Shown: positions 17,865 through 28,069, counted from the stretch's first letter. The stretch is DNA of 60,000 nucleotides from Pseudoalteromonas sp. NC201 (GCF_002850255.1 NZ_CP022522.1:3757501-3817500); one strand, 5' to 3'. A program made the numbers and translations. Notes: a model not told the origin generated them from the letters alone.

Positions 17865-19923
17865 TTTCACGCTCTTTTTTGTTTTGTTCTTTTAAGAACT
17901 CTTCATACGTCGGTGGCAGAGTAAGCTTATCATCCCACTTAGGTAAGATTGGCGTGTCTTCAAATGGCATTAGCTCAATGCCATCTTCTCTTTGTTTATG
18001 CTGCTCACCACGGATAAAGTTATATTTTGAATGGCTAATTTCATTCATACTGCGGCTATCACGTACAATAGTCGGACGAATGAATACTAATAGGTTGCGT
18101 TTTTCCTTTTTAGTCCCTGTTGATCTAAATAGGTGACCTAATATTGGAATGTCACCCAATAGTGGTACTTTAGATACACTTTCTTGAACGGTTTCATCAA
18201 TCAGACCACCTAAGATAACCATGCCGCCATCATCAGCAATAACCGTGGTATTGATAGCACGTTTAGCCACTCGAATATCCACCGACGTCGCACCTTTCAC
18301 GCTTGATACTTCTTGTTCTATCGTCAGTTGAACCGCTGTGCCATCGTTAATCTGAGGGGTTACTTTTAATTTAATACCCACTTCTTGGCGGTCTACCGTT
18401 TGGAACGGGTTTGAATTATTGTCGTTCGCCGTTGAACCCGTAACAATTGGCACTTCTTCACCGACGATCATGGACGCTTCTTCGTTATCCATAGTCGTAA
18501 CCGATGGCGTGGCAAGAATATTTGAGTTGGTATCAGTAGTTACCGCTTGAATGATTGCACCCCAATCATTCTTGACAATACCTGCGGCTAACCCATTAAT
18601 ACCGCCTAGAACTTTGGCAAGCCCAGTCAAATCGCCCTTAACAGTCTCATCATATTCCGTTGTTTTTCCAGATTCTGTACCTGTTATATTTTTAGTGACT
18701 GTTTTGTCACGTGCTTGCTCAGCAGCAACCGCTATGGATCCAATTGGTGCAGTTGTACCGTCATTAAACTGTAGCATACCGCCTTTTTCAGAGATCCATT
18801 GTAAGCCAAGGTTAATACCATCGGCTTCAGAAACCTCAACAACAATCGCTTCAACCAATACTTGGGCACGACGGATATCCAGTTTTTTAATAACTTGACT
18901 CAGTGAACGCATAGTGTCTGGCTGCGCCGTTATCACCAATGAGTTTGAGTCTTCATGCGCCTCAATGCTGGTTTCATTTTTGCTACTACTGCGAGTTCTT
19001 GCTTGCTGACCTGCGGCTTGCTCTTCTTCAATCGATTTACTCACGCCTTGAAGAACCTTAACCAGATCTTCAGCTTTTGCGTAATTCAGATAGAAGACCT
19101 GAGTATTGCCTTGGGATTGCAACTCGTCGTCTAAACGCTTTATAAGCTCAGCAGCTCGGCTACGCGCCTGTGACTCGCCGCTGACAATGACGCTATTAGT
19201 GCGGGTATCTGACACAATTTTCGGGATAAGGAAGTCTGGTACACCGCCTTTCCCTGAGTCTTGAAAAATCTTTTCAACGACTTTAACAACATCTTCAGCA
19301 GTGGCATGCTTCAGCTTAACGATATCAACACGTTTATCACCTGCTTGGTCAACCGTTTTAATTATATCAACTAGGCGATTCACCGAGGACGCGTGGCCAG
19401 TTAGCATCATCACGTTTGCTGAATTTAGATTGGTTACGTGACCACCATCTTTTTGGTCACTGAACTGACGAATAAGTGGACCAAGCTCTTGCACGCTAAC
19501 GTTCTTCACGCGAACAACGCGTGTTACCATTACGTCACCATTACCTAGCTCTTCACCAGATACCAAAGGTACATTTGACTTTTTACCATCAGAACTACGA
19601 ACTACCTTAAGCACACCGCTATCCATTTCAATAACAGAATAACCATACACTTCCAGCACGTTTAAAAAGAACTGATAATAAAGCTTTTCATCCATCAACT
19701 CATAACTGCGAACATTGATATTACCGCGCACGTTAGGGTCTATGATGATAGTTTTATTCAGCTTATCACTAACGATATTAATGAATTCATTAATATCGGT
19801 ACCTTTGAAGTTCGCGGCATATTCAACCGCAGAAACAGAAAGTGAAATACCAGCAGCAATCAAGAGCGTTGCATACTTAGCTAACCCTTTTTTGGTTTTT
19901 GTGAGGTGTAGCTTTTTACCCAT
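17857..19923 (-). CDS. gspD: Type II secretion secretin GspD
   Basis: 688-residue outer-membrane secretin forming the exit pore. The signal peptide ends near residue 32 (SVSA). N0 ([17 protein letters not shown]), then N1-N3 repeats, then the secretin domain with the conserved gate segment [26 protein letters not shown] are recognisable. A linker rich in Gln, Ala, Arg and Ser occurs between N3 and secretin. The C-terminal extension is highly charged and may be an S-domain-like region. gspS or other pilotin genes are not seen in the window. Confidence 0.97.
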   Translation of the reverse strand: MGKKLHLTKTKKGLAKYATLLIAAGISLSVSAVEYAANFKGTDINEFINIVSDKLNKTIIIDPNVRGNINVRSYELMDEKLYYQFFLNVLEVYGYSVIEMDSGVLKVVRSSDGKKSNVPLVSGEELGNGDVMVTRVVRVKNVSVQELGPLIRQFSDQKDGGHVTNLNSANVMMLTGHASSVNRLVDIIKTVDQAGDKRVDIVKLKHATAEDVVKVVEKIFQDSGKGGVPDFLIPKIVSDTRTNSVIVSGESQARSRAAELIKRLDDELQSQGNTQVFYLNYAKAEDLVKVLQGVSKSIEEEQAAGQQARTRSSSKNETSIEAHEDSNSLVITAQPDTMRSLSQVIKKLDIRRAQVLVEAIVVEVSEADGINLGLQWISEKGGMLQFNDGTTAPIGSIAVAAEQARDKTVTKNITGTESGKTTEYDETVKGDLTGLAKVLGGINGLAAGIVKNDWGAIIQAVTTDTNSNILATPSVTTMDNEEASMIVGEEVPIVTGSTANDNNSNPFQTVDRQEVGIKLKVTPQINDGTAVQLTIEQEVSSVKGATSVDIRVAKRAINTTVIADDGGMVILGGLIDETVQESVSKVPLLGDIPILGHLFRSTGTKKEKRNLLVFIRPTIVRDSRSMNEISHSKYNFIRGEQHKQREDGIELMPFEDTPILPKWDDKLTLPPTYEEFLKEQNKKEREND

Positions 19924-19950
19924 TATTCTAAAACTCCAAAATTAGTAACT

Positions 19951-20835
19951 TTACAGGCTAAACTGCACATCCATCACTTGACCGTCTCGCTCAATCGTGA
20001 TGTTCGCATCTGTGCTCGTTCTAAGTTCATTAATAGCTGACATAGCCTGTTTCATATCCGTGAGCTGAAACCCATTAATTGCGATTGCTAAATCATTCGC
20101 TTTAAGCCCCACCTGTTCGAACAATTCAGGATCCTTTCCAGGTGAGAGACGATAGCCAATAACTTCGCCGTTACGCTGTTCCGGAGCAATCTTAATATAA
20201 TCAAATAATTTACCTGGATCGCTGAGCAATTCCTGGCGACGATTTGCTAGTTCATTTCGAGATGGGGTTGGTGAAGCTGTGCTGTTGACGGTTTTCTTTG
20301 ACTTTGTTGGCATCGCCACAGTGCGACTAAACTCTATACCATCTAACATCAGCGTTTCAAAACGCCCACTGACATCCAAAATCACACGATCAGGTAACAC
20401 TCGGGCAAGCTTAGCGCGAGTGCCTGTGATTGGTGCATCAACTGAGTAGGTCTCCTGGCGACCCTGAGACTCGATAATAGCAAGACCCGCACCATCATCT
20501 TGGCTTACCGCTACGATACCGGTTAGCCTAACGTTAAGCGTTGTTTCTGGTGCATCAGAAACCACGGGCTGTGGTTTGGTATCAGGCTTAGCATTTGCCT
20601 CACCAAACAAATTTTGAGCGACAATTCCTTGGCTTGTGATACCGCTACTTGATTGACTATACAGTTGTGATGCTGGAAGCAAGGGTTGTGTTTGTGGCAC
20701 TGGCCATAACAACCAAAATAATTGCGAAAAGAGAAACGCAACGTAAACAACCGACAGGACAACAATGATACGACTCAATTTTGCGTGAGGCAAACCAAGC
20801 CAAAACTTCTGAAGCTGTTGTAACTGTAATTCCAT
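19951..20835 (-). CDS. gspC: Type II secretion system protein C
   Basis: 294-residue inner-membrane protein linking the platform to the secretin. A single membrane helix is at about 21-43, the HR domain (TLNVRLTGIVA onward) lies in the middle, and a C-terminal PDZ domain covers about 205-294 (SPGKDPELFEQVGLKANDLAIAING and onward). It is the first gene of the operon, so the gsp promoter should lie in the 276-bp divergent region shared with hslR (20836-21111). I could not pick a confident -35/-10 pair there. Confidence 0.96.
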   Translation of the reverse strand: MELQLQQLQKFWLGLPHAKLSRIIVVLSVVYVAFLFSQLFWLLWPVPQTQPLLPASQLYSQSSSGITSQGIVAQNLFGEANAKPDTKPQPVVSDAPETTLNVRLTGIVAVSQDDGAGLAIIESQGRQETYSVDAPITGTRAKLARVLPDRVILDVSGRFETLMLDGIEFSRTVAMPTKSKKTVNSTASPTPSRNELANRRQELLSDPGKLFDYIKIAPEQRNGEVIGYRLSPGKDPELFEQVGLKANDLAIAINGFQLTDMKQAMSAINELRTSTDANITIERDGQVMDVQFSL

Positions 20836-21111
20836 ATAATACTTTTCTTATTTTCTTGAACGCCCCAGTGTACCGCCTCGAAATTTTTTCAACAAGCGTG
20901 CATTTGTTAAACTTTTAATTAAATAGGTACACCGTAGGCCAATTAACTGAATCTAAACTTAACCTTGGAACATAGACACACATATTAGTTCATTTTTTAG
21001 GTAAAGTGCGATTAACTCACAAGTTTAGTGCCTGTCATCTACTTTGTTTGCATAACGAAATATGCTAAATTTGTTAGGTTAAATTTCACACTAGCAAATA
21101 GTTAACGAATT

Positions 21112-21522
21112 GTGACAAAACTCCAACAGGAAAACAACCAATCTGAACAGAAAGTTCGTATTGATAAGTGGTTATGGGCTGCTCGCTTTTACAAAACACG
21201 AGCGCTTGCTCGCGATATGGTCCAAGGTGGCAAAGTACATTACAACGGTCAACGCTGTAAACCAAGTAAAACGGTTGAAGTCGGCGCGGTAGTGAAATTA
21301 GCCCAAGGATATGAAGAGAAAGAAGTAACCATACTCAAAATCATGGAAAAGCGACAAGCGGCTCCAATTGCTCAAACTCTTTATGAAGAGTCTGAAGCAA
21401 GCATTGAAAAACGAACGCAAAACGCGTTGGCGCGCCAAAACAATAGCTTGTTTGCGCCTCGTCCTGCCACTAAGCCGGACAAGAAACAACGCCGTGAATT
21501 ACTTAAATTGAAATCAAACTAG
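21112..21522 (+). CDS. hslR: Heat shock protein 15 (HslR), S4 RNA-binding
   Basis: 136 residues with an S4 domain (IDKWLWAARFYKTRALARDMVQGG, about 17-40). HslR binds free 50S subunits carrying a nascent chain and takes part in rescue of stalled translation after heat shock. The start is GTG at 21112 with a weak ribosome binding site. It is followed 11 nt later by hslO, as in E. coli. Confidence 0.94.
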   Translation: MTKLQQENNQSEQKVRIDKWLWAARFYKTRALARDMVQGGKVHYNGQRCKPSKTVEVGAVVKLAQGYEEKEVTILKIMEKRQAAPIAQTLYEESEASIEKRTQNALARQNNSLFAPRPATKPDKKQRRELLKLKSN

Positions 21523-21533
21523 GATTTTCATTG

Positions 21534-22379
21534 ATGCAGACTGATTTACTTCATCGTTATATTTTTGACAAGCTAGACGTACGTGGTGAGCTTGTACAAA
21601 TAGAACAGACTTTTACTGACATCATTAGCGGTCACAACTACCCAGAGCCTGTGCAACACCTATTAGGCGAGTTATTGGTTGCAACCAGTTTACTGACCGC
21701 TACGTTAAAATTTGAAGGTGACATTGCGGTTCAGCTCCAAGGTGATGGTCCAGTAAAATATGCGGTGATCAATGGTAATCACAAACAACAGATGCGTGGC
21801 GTGGCAAGGCTGCAATCTGAGGTTTTGGGATCATCTATACCTGAGCTCATGGGCAAAGGGTATATGGTTATCACCATTACACCGACAAAAGGCGAACGCT
21901 ATCAAGGCATAGTTCCCCTTTCTAAAGAATCACTTGCCGAATGTTTAGAAGAATACTTCGAGCAATCTGAGCAATTGAAAACCCGTTTATGGTTCGCAAC
22001 AAGCCTAGTCGGCGATAAAGTGAAAGCGGCAGGTCTGTTTTTACAAGTACTGCCCGTCAATAAAGAAAAGTCTGTTGCCGATTTCCAACATCTTGAAGCA
22101 CTAAGCGACACGATTAAAGATGAAGAGCTACTAGATTTAGACGCCAATACCGTACTAACTAGACTGTATCACGAAGACAATCCTCAACTTTTTGAACCGC
22201 AAGCTATCTCGTTTGTATGTGGATGTAGCCGAGAAAAAACCGAGAATGCGCTGGCCAATGTCGGACTAGAAGCCTTGATGGAAGACTTGCAAAAACACGG
22301 CGAAGTCAATATTAGCTGTCATTACTGCTTGAAAAACTACGTTTTTAACGAGCAAGATATTAAATCGTTATTTAATTAA
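21534..22379 (+). CDS. hslO: Redox-regulated chaperone Hsp33
   Basis: 281-residue holdase activated by oxidation and heat. The C-terminal redox switch has the CxC (CGC) and CxxC (CHYC) pairs that hold zinc in the reduced state, about 32 residues apart. A TTG one codon upstream is also open, but the ATG at 21534 has AGGA 9 nt before it and is chosen. It sits in an operon with hslR and ends before a strong terminator. Confidence 0.96.
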   Translation: MQTDLLHRYIFDKLDVRGELVQIEQTFTDIISGHNYPEPVQHLLGELLVATSLLTATLKFEGDIAVQLQGDGPVKYAVINGNHKQQMRGVARLQSEVLGSSIPELMGKGYMVITITPTKGERYQGIVPLSKESLAECLEEYFEQSEQLKTRLWFATSLVGDKVKAAGLFLQVLPVNKEKSVADFQHLEALSDTIKDEELLDLDANTVLTRLYHEDNPQLFEPQAISFVCGCSREKTENALANVGLEALMEDLQKHGEVNISCHYCLKNYVFNEQDIKSLFN

Positions 22380-22408
22380 GTTGCGCTTTAGCCCTTAATT
22401 ACAAAATG

Positions 22409-22434
22409 AAACCGCCATTTTTGGCGGTTTTTTT
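22409..22434 (+). terminator. Intrinsic terminator after hslO
   Basis: Nine-bp perfect stem (AAACCGCCA with TGGCGGTTT), 4-nt loop and an uninterrupted T-tract, 29 nt beyond the hslO stop. Confidence 0.95.
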
Positions 22435-22446
22435 ATGGCTATTGGG

Positions 22447-22492
22447 TGATACCGGTGTCATAAAACATACAAAAGTTATGACACCGGTATCA
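22447..22492. promoter_or_regulatory. 17-bp perfect inverted repeat upstream of pckA
   Basis: Arms TGATACCGGTGTCATAA and its exact complement, separated by 12 nt. Each arm also contains a near-palindrome TGATACC-GGTGTCA, of the form recognised by LacI-family regulators, so this may be a pair of operators 150 bp upstream of pckA. Neither strand has a T-tract after it, so it is not an intrinsic terminator. Confidence 0.5.
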
Positions 22493-22642
22493 TTGAAATT
22501 ATTCAAGTTTTTTGACGTTTTTATGTAATTTTAAGCACTCTAAAGGCTCGAATATCTCAATTTCATCTGTTACTATAAATTTAGCTAAGGGCAAGAGTAC
22601 CCCAGAGCTATCCCGTTCAACTCTCACTTTTTAGGTATAAAC

Positions 22643-24181
22643 ATGACTTCAAGCGCTACTCGTTTTGTCGATTTAACCGCAGCTGAACTTGTCGAACACG
22701 CTATCCGTCGTGGCGAGGGCACTTTAGCCGCAAATGGAGCTTTTGTTGCAAAAACTGGTCGTCGTACTGGACGTTCACCAAACGACCGTTTCATCGTAAA
22801 AGAATCAAGCACAGAAAATGACATCCAATGGGGTAACGTAAACCGCCCATTCGAAGGTGCTAAGTTTGATGCTTTATGGGCTCGCGTAGAAGCGCACGTT
22901 CTTGAAAATGACCACTTCGTCTCTCACTTAGAAGTCGGTGCGGATCCAGAGCACTATTTACCAGTCGTTGTAACGACTGAAACTGCTTGGCACCACATTT
23001 TCGCTAAAAACATGTTTATCGAACCTAACTCTTATAACAAAACTGATTTACCTGAATGGCAGGTGATGAACGTTCCTTCTTTTGTTTGTGATCCTGAGCG
23101 TGATGGTACAAACAGCGATGGTACCGTTATCATCAACTTTGCACAGCGCAAAGTGCTTATCGCAGGTATGCATTACGCCGGTGAAATGAAGAAGTCGATG
23201 TTCTCTGTACAGAACTTCTTACTACCAGCAAAAGGTGTGCTACCTATGCACTGTAGTGCAAACGTTGGCGAAGCTGGTGACACAACGTTATTCTTTGGTC
23301 TATCAGGAACAGGTAAAACTACGCTTTCTGCGGATCCTAAGCGTTTTCTTATCGGTGATGATGAGCACGGTTGGGCACCTGGTAGCGTATTCAACATTGA
23401 AGGCGGTTGTTATGCGAAATGTATCGACCTGTCACAAAAGAACGAGCCTGTTATTTGGGATGCAATCCGTTTTGGTACTATTTTAGAAAACGTCGTGCTA
23501 GATGAAACGCGTACTCCTGATTATACCGATTCAAGCTTAACGCAAAATACGCGTGCAGCTTACCCTCTTGAGCATGTTGAAAAGCGTAAAGTTGAAAACC
23601 GCGCGGGCGAGCCTCGTGCAGTTGTATTCTTAACTTGTGACGTGAGCGGCGTATTACCTCCAGTTTCAATCCTAAGCGAAGAAGCTGCGGCTTATCACTT
23701 CCTTAGTGGCTACACAGCGAAAGTAGGCTCAACTGAGATTGGTTCAACTTCTGATATCGAATCAACTTTCTCAACTTGTTTTGGTGCTCCTTTCTTCCCG
23801 CGTCCAGCAGGCGTGTACGCTGAGCTACTAATGAAACGCGTGCGTGAGTTTGGCGCTAAAGTTTACCTAGTAAACACAGGTTGGACTGGTGGTCCTTATG
23901 GCATTGGTAAGCGTTTTGACATTCCAACAACTCGCGCCGTGATTGATGCAATCGTAAACGATACATTAGAGGGCGTTGAGACACAGCACATTGAGGCACT
24001 AAATTTAGATGTACCAGTGGCAGTGGAAGGTGTTGATAGCAAGCTACTTAATCCGGTAAATACATGGCAAGATCAGGCTAAGTATGCGGAATATGCAGCT
24101 AAACTTGCGGCTGACTTCAAAGAAAACTTCGCTAAATACGATGTTTCTGAAGCAATCAAAGCAGCAGGCCCTCGCGGCTAA
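22643..24181 (+). CDS. pckA: Phosphoenolpyruvate carboxykinase (ATP)
   Basis: 512-residue cytosolic gluconeogenic enzyme: oxaloacetate + ATP to PEP + CO2 + ADP. The P-loop is GLSGTGKT (219-226), the metal-binding GDDEHGW follows (238-244), and the substrate-binding TGRRTGRSP region is near residue 38. It is slightly shorter than E. coli PckA (540). Start ATG has AGG 9 nt upstream. It stands alone with a terminator on each side. The 263-bp upstream region is long and carries the inverted repeat, so regulation by carbon source is likely but not shown. Confidence 0.97.
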   Translation: MTSSATRFVDLTAAELVEHAIRRGEGTLAANGAFVAKTGRRTGRSPNDRFIVKESSTENDIQWGNVNRPFEGAKFDALWARVEAHVLENDHFVSHLEVGADPEHYLPVVVTTETAWHHIFAKNMFIEPNSYNKTDLPEWQVMNVPSFVCDPERDGTNSDGTVIINFAQRKVLIAGMHYAGEMKKSMFSVQNFLLPAKGVLPMHCSANVGEAGDTTLFFGLSGTGKTTLSADPKRFLIGDDEHGWAPGSVFNIEGGCYAKCIDLSQKNEPVIWDAIRFGTILENVVLDETRTPDYTDSSLTQNTRAAYPLEHVEKRKVENRAGEPRAVVFLTCDVSGVLPPVSILSEEAAAYHFLSGYTAKVGSTEIGSTSDIESTFSTCFGAPFFPRPAGVYAELLMKRVREFGAKVYLVNTGWTGGPYGIGKRFDIPTTRAVIDAIVNDTLEGVETQHIEALNLDVPVAVEGVDSKLLNPVNTWQDQAKYAEYAAKLAADFKENFAKYDVSEAIKAAGPRG

Positions 24182-24202
24182 CCTAAGAAAGGTTCCTTTA
24201 TC

Positions 24203-24231
24203 AAAAGCGCCCCTTGTTTGGGCGTTTTTTT
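24203..24231 (+). terminator. Intrinsic terminator after pckA
   Basis: Stem with a CGCCC/GGGCG core extended by a G-U pair and A-T pairs, 7-nt loop and a T7 tract, 22 nt after the pckA stop. Confidence 0.85.
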
Positions 24232-24275
24232 GCGCCTGATTTTTTACACATGAATATCTTTCAACAAACTTATTA

Positions 24276-24305
24276 TTAACATTTAGGTACATACATGCTT
24301 ATATA
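24276..24305 (+). promoter_or_regulatory. Possible promoter of the lanthipeptide-like gene
   Basis: TTAACA (24276-24281) and TATATA (24300-24305) are 18 bp apart, 36 bp before the start codon. They are fair matches to sigma-70 elements in an AT-rich region, where chance matches are frequent. Confidence 0.35.
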
Positions 24306-24341
24306 TTGCTGATTATTTAAACAGCACGTATAAGGAAAACC

Positions 24342-24536
24342 ATGAAATTACAATTAAAAAAGAAACAACTAAAATCGCTGCAAGCGAAAGATCTAAACAA
24401 TCAGGCGACCAGAAAAATTGCTGCCGCGGGCGCGACTTTTGGCTCTAGAGTTGATTGTGGCAGTTGGCAAATTTGTGATACTCACGTTGCAATTTGTGAG
24501 TCAATGGGACTTTGTCGTTCAGTAGATATCTGCTAA
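24342..24536 (+). CDS. Putative orphan lanthipeptide-like precursor peptide
   Basis: 64 residues, start ATG with a good AAGGA 6 nt upstream. The Lys/Leu-rich leader begins MKLQLKKKQLKSLQ, like leaders of class I lanthipeptide-type precursors I recall from Pseudoalteromonas and Bacteroidota. A small-residue stretch near residues 26-31 (IAAAGA) is a plausible leader cut site. The core has five Cys (39, 45, 52, 58, 64). Each is preceded by Ser or Thr: S35-C39, S41-C45, T47-C52, S54-C58 and S60-C64, all with three or four residues between. Cys is the last residue. This is the pattern for five successive (methyl)lanthionine rings. No LanB/LanC/LanM, protease or ABC exporter is near. Alternatives are another Cys-based RiPP or a disulfide-rich peptide. 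That it is expressed is inferred from the ribosome binding site and terminal hairpin. Confidence 0.7.
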   Translation: MKLQLKKKQLKSLQAKDLNNQATRKIAAAGATFGSRVDCGSWQICDTHVAICESMGLCRSVDIC

Positions 24537-24557
24537 TAACGCGATAACCAAGTCCTT

Positions 24558-24583
24558 TAATAGGGCGAAAACTCGCCCTATTA
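24558..24583. terminator. Hairpin between convergent peptide and GNAT-like genes
   Basis: Perfect 11-bp stem (TAATAGGGCGA with TCGCCCTATTA) and a 4-nt loop. It overlaps the stop codon of the minus-strand gene and lies 21 nt after the peptide stop. There is no long T-tract on either side, so it may be a weak two-way terminator or a 3' end stabiliser. Confidence 0.6.
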
Positions 24584-25306
24584 CGACGTACTCCAAAGCT
24601 TATTTAGCACCAACTTTTTAAAGGTTAATACAAATTGTTTCATTGTGATTGGAATGATAGCCACAAGCGCAATTCCCTTATCAAAGTCAGGATTAACACA
24701 ACAGTAAAGTGCAATCTCAGTTTTGCTGCTTTCTCTAAAGCGTGTAATTTCAGCCTCGCTGTAATTGGTTTTGCGTCCAACAGCTTTCAAACACCTTAGG
24801 CCATTATAAGGGCTTACCAAGCCAACTGGATTGATGGTGTCATAGAGAATTGCTATCGCGCTATTTTGAGACAAGCTATTCGGATAAACTTCGGCGATAT
24901 TTTTTGCCATGGCCCTGAACATGGCGGGACTGAGCATGGTATCTGCATATAACAGTTTTCTACGTGGGTTACGTATATAACGTTTTAATACCTCGATAAG
25001 AGAAAACCTAAAGGTACTGTTTTTCCCTCTAAAGTCAGGCAAAAAAGCAGCTGAAGCGCCAACAATGCAAACATCCTTGTTGCTATCATCAAAGGTCAAT
25101 AAGCAATAGCCGACAATGTCACCGCCTGATAAAAACAACCGGAGTCTGCGCTTTGTGCTTTCGCCTTTTTCAAAGTACAAAGCAAAGTAATGCTCTACCT
25201 CGACATTGGAAAAGCTTGTCGCTATCACTCGCTTCAATTGGTTTAAATACTGTGTATCTAACACTCCCTTTTGATAGCTTAAATCCCTATGCTTTATTGT
25301 GCTCAA
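24581..25306 (-). CDS. GNAT-like acyltransferase-fold protein, unknown substrate
   Basis: 241 residues. A GNAT-like core is suggested by GDIVGYCLL (strand 4), the following VGASAAFLPDFRGKNSTF segment, where FRGKN occupies the acyl-CoA pyrophosphate loop, and LLYADTMLSPAMFRAMA later. No close family is recognised. The only plausible start is a TTG at 25306 with AGG 8 nt upstream. It is 24 nt downstream of envZ on the same strand, so it may be cotranscribed with ompR-envZ. It converges on the lanthipeptide-like gene. N-acylation of that peptide would be a guess. Confidence 0.6.
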   Translation of the reverse strand: MSTIKHRDLSYQKGVLDTQYLNQLKRVIATSFSNVEVEHYFALYFEKGESTKRRLRLFLSGGDIVGYCLLTFDDSNKDVCIVGASAAFLPDFRGKNSTFRFSLIEVLKRYIRNPRRKLLYADTMLSPAMFRAMAKNIAEVYPNSLSQNSAIAILYDTINPVGLVSPYNGLRCLKAVGRKTNYSEAEITRFRESSKTEIALYCCVNPDFDKGIALVAIIPITMKQFVLTFKKLVLNKLWSTS

Positions 25307-25330
25307 CTTGCTCGCCTACCCTATTGAAAA

Positions 25331-26644
25331 TCATGCTTCCTCAAGCTTTCCCCGATAAGCTGGCAAAGAAACCTCCGCGATCAGACCACCACCATCTCGA
25401 TTTCGTAGTCTTACTTTACCGCCGTGTGTGGTCACGATACGTTTGATAATGGCAAGCCCTAAACCACTCCCCTCACTCCCTCTAGCCTGATCTCCCTGTT
25501 TAAATGGTTCGAATACAGACTCTAACTCTGACTCAGGAATACCAGGCCCTCTATCCATTACTTTTACGATAACAGCACGGTGCTTGGGGCTATACTCTGT
25601 CGTCACCTCAATATCTTGTTCAGAATAACGGATCGCATTTTCAATCATGTTAGTAAACACTCGCTTTAACGCGACGGCATTCATCATTACCGCTGGTAAG
25701 TATTCCTCTGCTTGCAGGTGAATTGGTCGCTGATGCTGCTGCTCTGCATGAACAACTTCTTCAATAACCGTGTTAACATCGTCTGCCGACATTTCCGCAC
25801 CGTTGTGATGACGGAGATATTCGATGAACTGGTCAATAATCGCATTCATATCTTCAATATCGTCGATTATCCCCTCGCGCAGGTAGTCTTCTTCATCCGA
25901 CATCATTTCAGTTGCTAGACGAATTCGGGTTAAGGGCGTACGTAAATCGTGCGATACACCAGCCATTAACAGTCGTCTATCACTTTCTAGGTCTGCGATC
26001 CCTTTAGACATTTTATTAAACGCCCGAGTCACCTCTATGACTTCCGTGGACCCTTCTTCAACAAGCCGGGTTGAAAAGTCCCCGACCCCTACTCGACTAG
26101 CAGCAATTTGTAGTGATTTTAGCGGTTTATTTAGATGCCGAGCAAAAAGCCAACCCCCTAACACACTTAAGAAACCAATACTGGAGAGGTAGAAAACTAA
26201 AAACTCCATTTTTGTTTCACTGAGTCCGCTAAGCGGCACTCTTACCCAATATCCTGGCGCTTGTGGTGGCTCAACCCAATAAACAACCGGATCTCCTTGG
26301 CTTATCCTGACTCGCGCAGAGCCCTTAAGTTGCTCCGACATACTACGAGACAGCAATGTATATTCTTTGGCCTGCCCCAGCCCATTTACATACGCCTCTC
26401 TTTGTGTCATCACCTCAATGCCGGTTATCTCAAAAAATTTGCGAGATAGTGTATTGTCCACTTCAACACCATCTTCCCAATCAATGAAGACCGTTTTAAC
26501 CTGCTTAGCGAGCATCAGATTCACTTGTTCAAAGGTTGGTTTGAAGACGTATAAGGTAACGGTAATGTAAGACACGACTTGATTTATCAATAGTAACGCG
26601 CCGACAAAGAAGACGGTTTGCCCAAATGCACTACGAGGTAACAT
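25331..26644 (-). CDS. envZ: Osmosensor histidine kinase EnvZ
   Basis: 437-residue inner-membrane kinase. First membrane helix at about 9-32, a periplasmic sensor loop of about 110 residues, second helix at about 148-168, HAMP, DHp with the phospho-acceptor His232 in [12 protein letters not shown], and a HATPase domain with DRGPGIP and GSGLGLAI. It phosphorylates OmpR in response to osmolarity and envelope state. It lies 5 nt after ompR, as in E. coli. Confidence 0.94.
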   Translation of the reverse strand: MLPRSAFGQTVFFVGALLLINQVVSYITVTLYVFKPTFEQVNLMLAKQVKTVFIDWEDGVEVDNTLSRKFFEITGIEVMTQREAYVNGLGQAKEYTLLSRSMSEQLKGSARVRISQGDPVVYWVEPPQAPGYWVRVPLSGLSETKMEFLVFYLSSIGFLSVLGGWLFARHLNKPLKSLQIAASRVGVGDFSTRLVEEGSTEVIEVTRAFNKMSKGIADLESDRRLLMAGVSHDLRTPLTRIRLATEMMSDEEDYLREGIIDDIEDMNAIIDQFIEYLRHHNGAEMSADDVNTVIEEVVHAEQQHQRPIHLQAEEYLPAVMMNAVALKRVFTNMIENAIRYSEQDIEVTTEYSPKHRAVIVKVMDRGPGIPESELESVFEPFKQGDQARGSEGSGLGLAIIKRIVTTHGGKVRLRNRDGGGLIAEVSLPAYRGKLEEA

Positions 26645-26649
26645 GCTGG

Positions 26650-27369
26650 CTACTTCACACCGTCAGGCACAAATACATACCCAAGACCCCACACCGTTTG
26701 TATATAGCGAGGATTAGAGGCGTCATCTTCAATCATACGACGTAAGCGCGAAACCTGAACGTCAATGCTACGCTCAAGTGCGCTATAATCACGCCCTCTA
26801 GCAAGGTTCATTAACTTATCTCGACTAAGCGGCTCGCGAGGGTGACTCACCAGTGCTTTAAGTACCGCAAACTCACCTGAGGTAAGTGAAATTGTCGCTT
26901 CCCCATGTTGCATCTCTCGCGTCGCTAAATTAAGGGTAAAGTTACCAAAGCTCACTTCATTTTCTTCTGCCGCAGGCGCACCTGGTACTTCTTTGGCACG
27001 ACGACGAAGAATGGCTTTTATTCGCGCCAGCAGTTCTCTTGGGTTGAATGGTTTTGGAATGTAATCATCTGCGCCAAGCTCAAGGCCAATAATACGGTCA
27101 ACTTCGTCACCTTTCGCCGTCAACATAACAATTGGGATCTCATTCTCTTTTTGTCTTAAACGACGACAGATGGAAAGGCCATCTTCTCCAGGAAGCATCA
27201 AATCTAACACCATTAAGTGAAAGTTTTCGCGTTCAAGTAGTCTATCCATTTGTTCAGAATTGGCTGCGCTGCGGACGATAAATCCCTGCTCAACGAGATA
27301 ACGCTCTAAAAGACTGCGTAAACGCATATCGTCATCAACTACGAGCACTTTGGTGGTTTCATTTCCCAT
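26650..27369 (-). CDS. ompR: Response regulator OmpR
   Basis: 239 residues: a receiver domain with the acidic pocket VVDDD and phospho-acceptor Asp56 in [11 protein letters not shown], then a winged-helix DNA-binding domain ([20 protein letters not shown]). It controls porins and, in many relatives, exopolysaccharide or motility genes. It is first in the ompR-envZ operon and divergent from greB. The 214-bp intergenic region would carry both promoters. Confidence 0.96.
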   Translation of the reverse strand: MGNETTKVLVVDDDMRLRSLLERYLVEQGFIVRSAANSEQMDRLLERENFHLMVLDLMLPGEDGLSICRRLRQKENEIPIVMLTAKGDEVDRIIGLELGADDYIPKPFNPRELLARIKAILRRRAKEVPGAPAAEENEVSFGNFTLNLATREMQHGEATISLTSGEFAVLKALVSHPREPLSRDKLMNLARGRDYSALERSIDVQVSRLRRMIEDDASNPRYIQTVWGLGYVFVPDGVK

Positions 27370-27583
27370 TTATATTTCTTCTATTTATTAATTTACTAAA
27401 GCTTGCTGATCTGCGACATTTCGTGCACAAATCATCATCCTGTTCATTTAACGCTCATGGCGATAATGGACCATGATATTATTATGCTTAAATATAATTG
27501 AATTTGGTGCTTTTCGACACCATACATTGATACTAGATTGTTACCGAACATTACAAGGGTTTAACCCAAAATACCTGAGAAAC

Positions 27584-28069
27584 ATGAAAACGAATTTGAT
27601 CACGCCCGAAGGATACCGCCAACTGCAGCAAGAACATGATCATCTGTGGTTTGAAAAGCGCCCAGAGATCACCAAAATTGTGAATTGGGCAGCGAGTTTA
27701 GGCGATCGCTCCGAAAATGCCGACTACACCTTCAATAAACGTTTATTAAGGCAAATAGATAGACGGGTGCGCTTTTTACGAAAGCGTATGCCCGAACTAA
27801 AAGTCGTGGAATATAGTCCCGAACAAGAAGGTAAAGTATTTTTTGGCGCTTGGGTAGAAGTAGAAAGCGAAGAAGGCGAGGTTCGTGCATTTCGGATTGT
27901 TGGACCTGATGAAATATACGAACGCAATGACTACATCTCCATCGATGCGCCAATGGCAAGGGCCTTACTAAGCAAACAAGTCGATGATGAAATTACGGTC
28001 ACCACACCGCACGGCCGAAGACTTTGGTATATCAACCAAATCGAATATCGCAGAAACACCGAACAATGA
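27584..28069 (+). CDS. greB: Transcript cleavage factor GreB
   Basis: 161 residues. It rescues backtracked RNA polymerase by stimulating RNA cleavage. The N-terminal coiled coil carries the catalytic acidic tip in GDRSENADYTFNK, and the C-terminal FKBP-like domain ends near YINQIEYR. The frame runs open 37 codons further upstream, but the canonical N-terminus MKTNLITPEGYRQLQ fixes the ATG at 27584. The order ompR/greB/tex matches E. coli. Confidence 0.95.
   Translation: MKTNLITPEGYRQLQQEHDHLWFEKRPEITKIVNWAASLGDRSENADYTFNKRLLRQIDRRVRFLRKRMPELKVVEYSPEQEGKVFFGAWVEVESEEGEVRAFRIVGPDEIYERNDYISIDAPMARALLSKQVDDEITVTTPHGRRLWYINQIEYRRNTEQ

Noticed and set aside
22500..22560. HexR-like half site (TGTAATTTTA) upstream of pckA
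   Set aside because: Only one half matches; the dyad expected for HexR is missing.
27473..27583. Upstream extension of GreB by 37 codons
   Set aside because: It does not match the family N-terminus, and the internal ATG gives the normal length.
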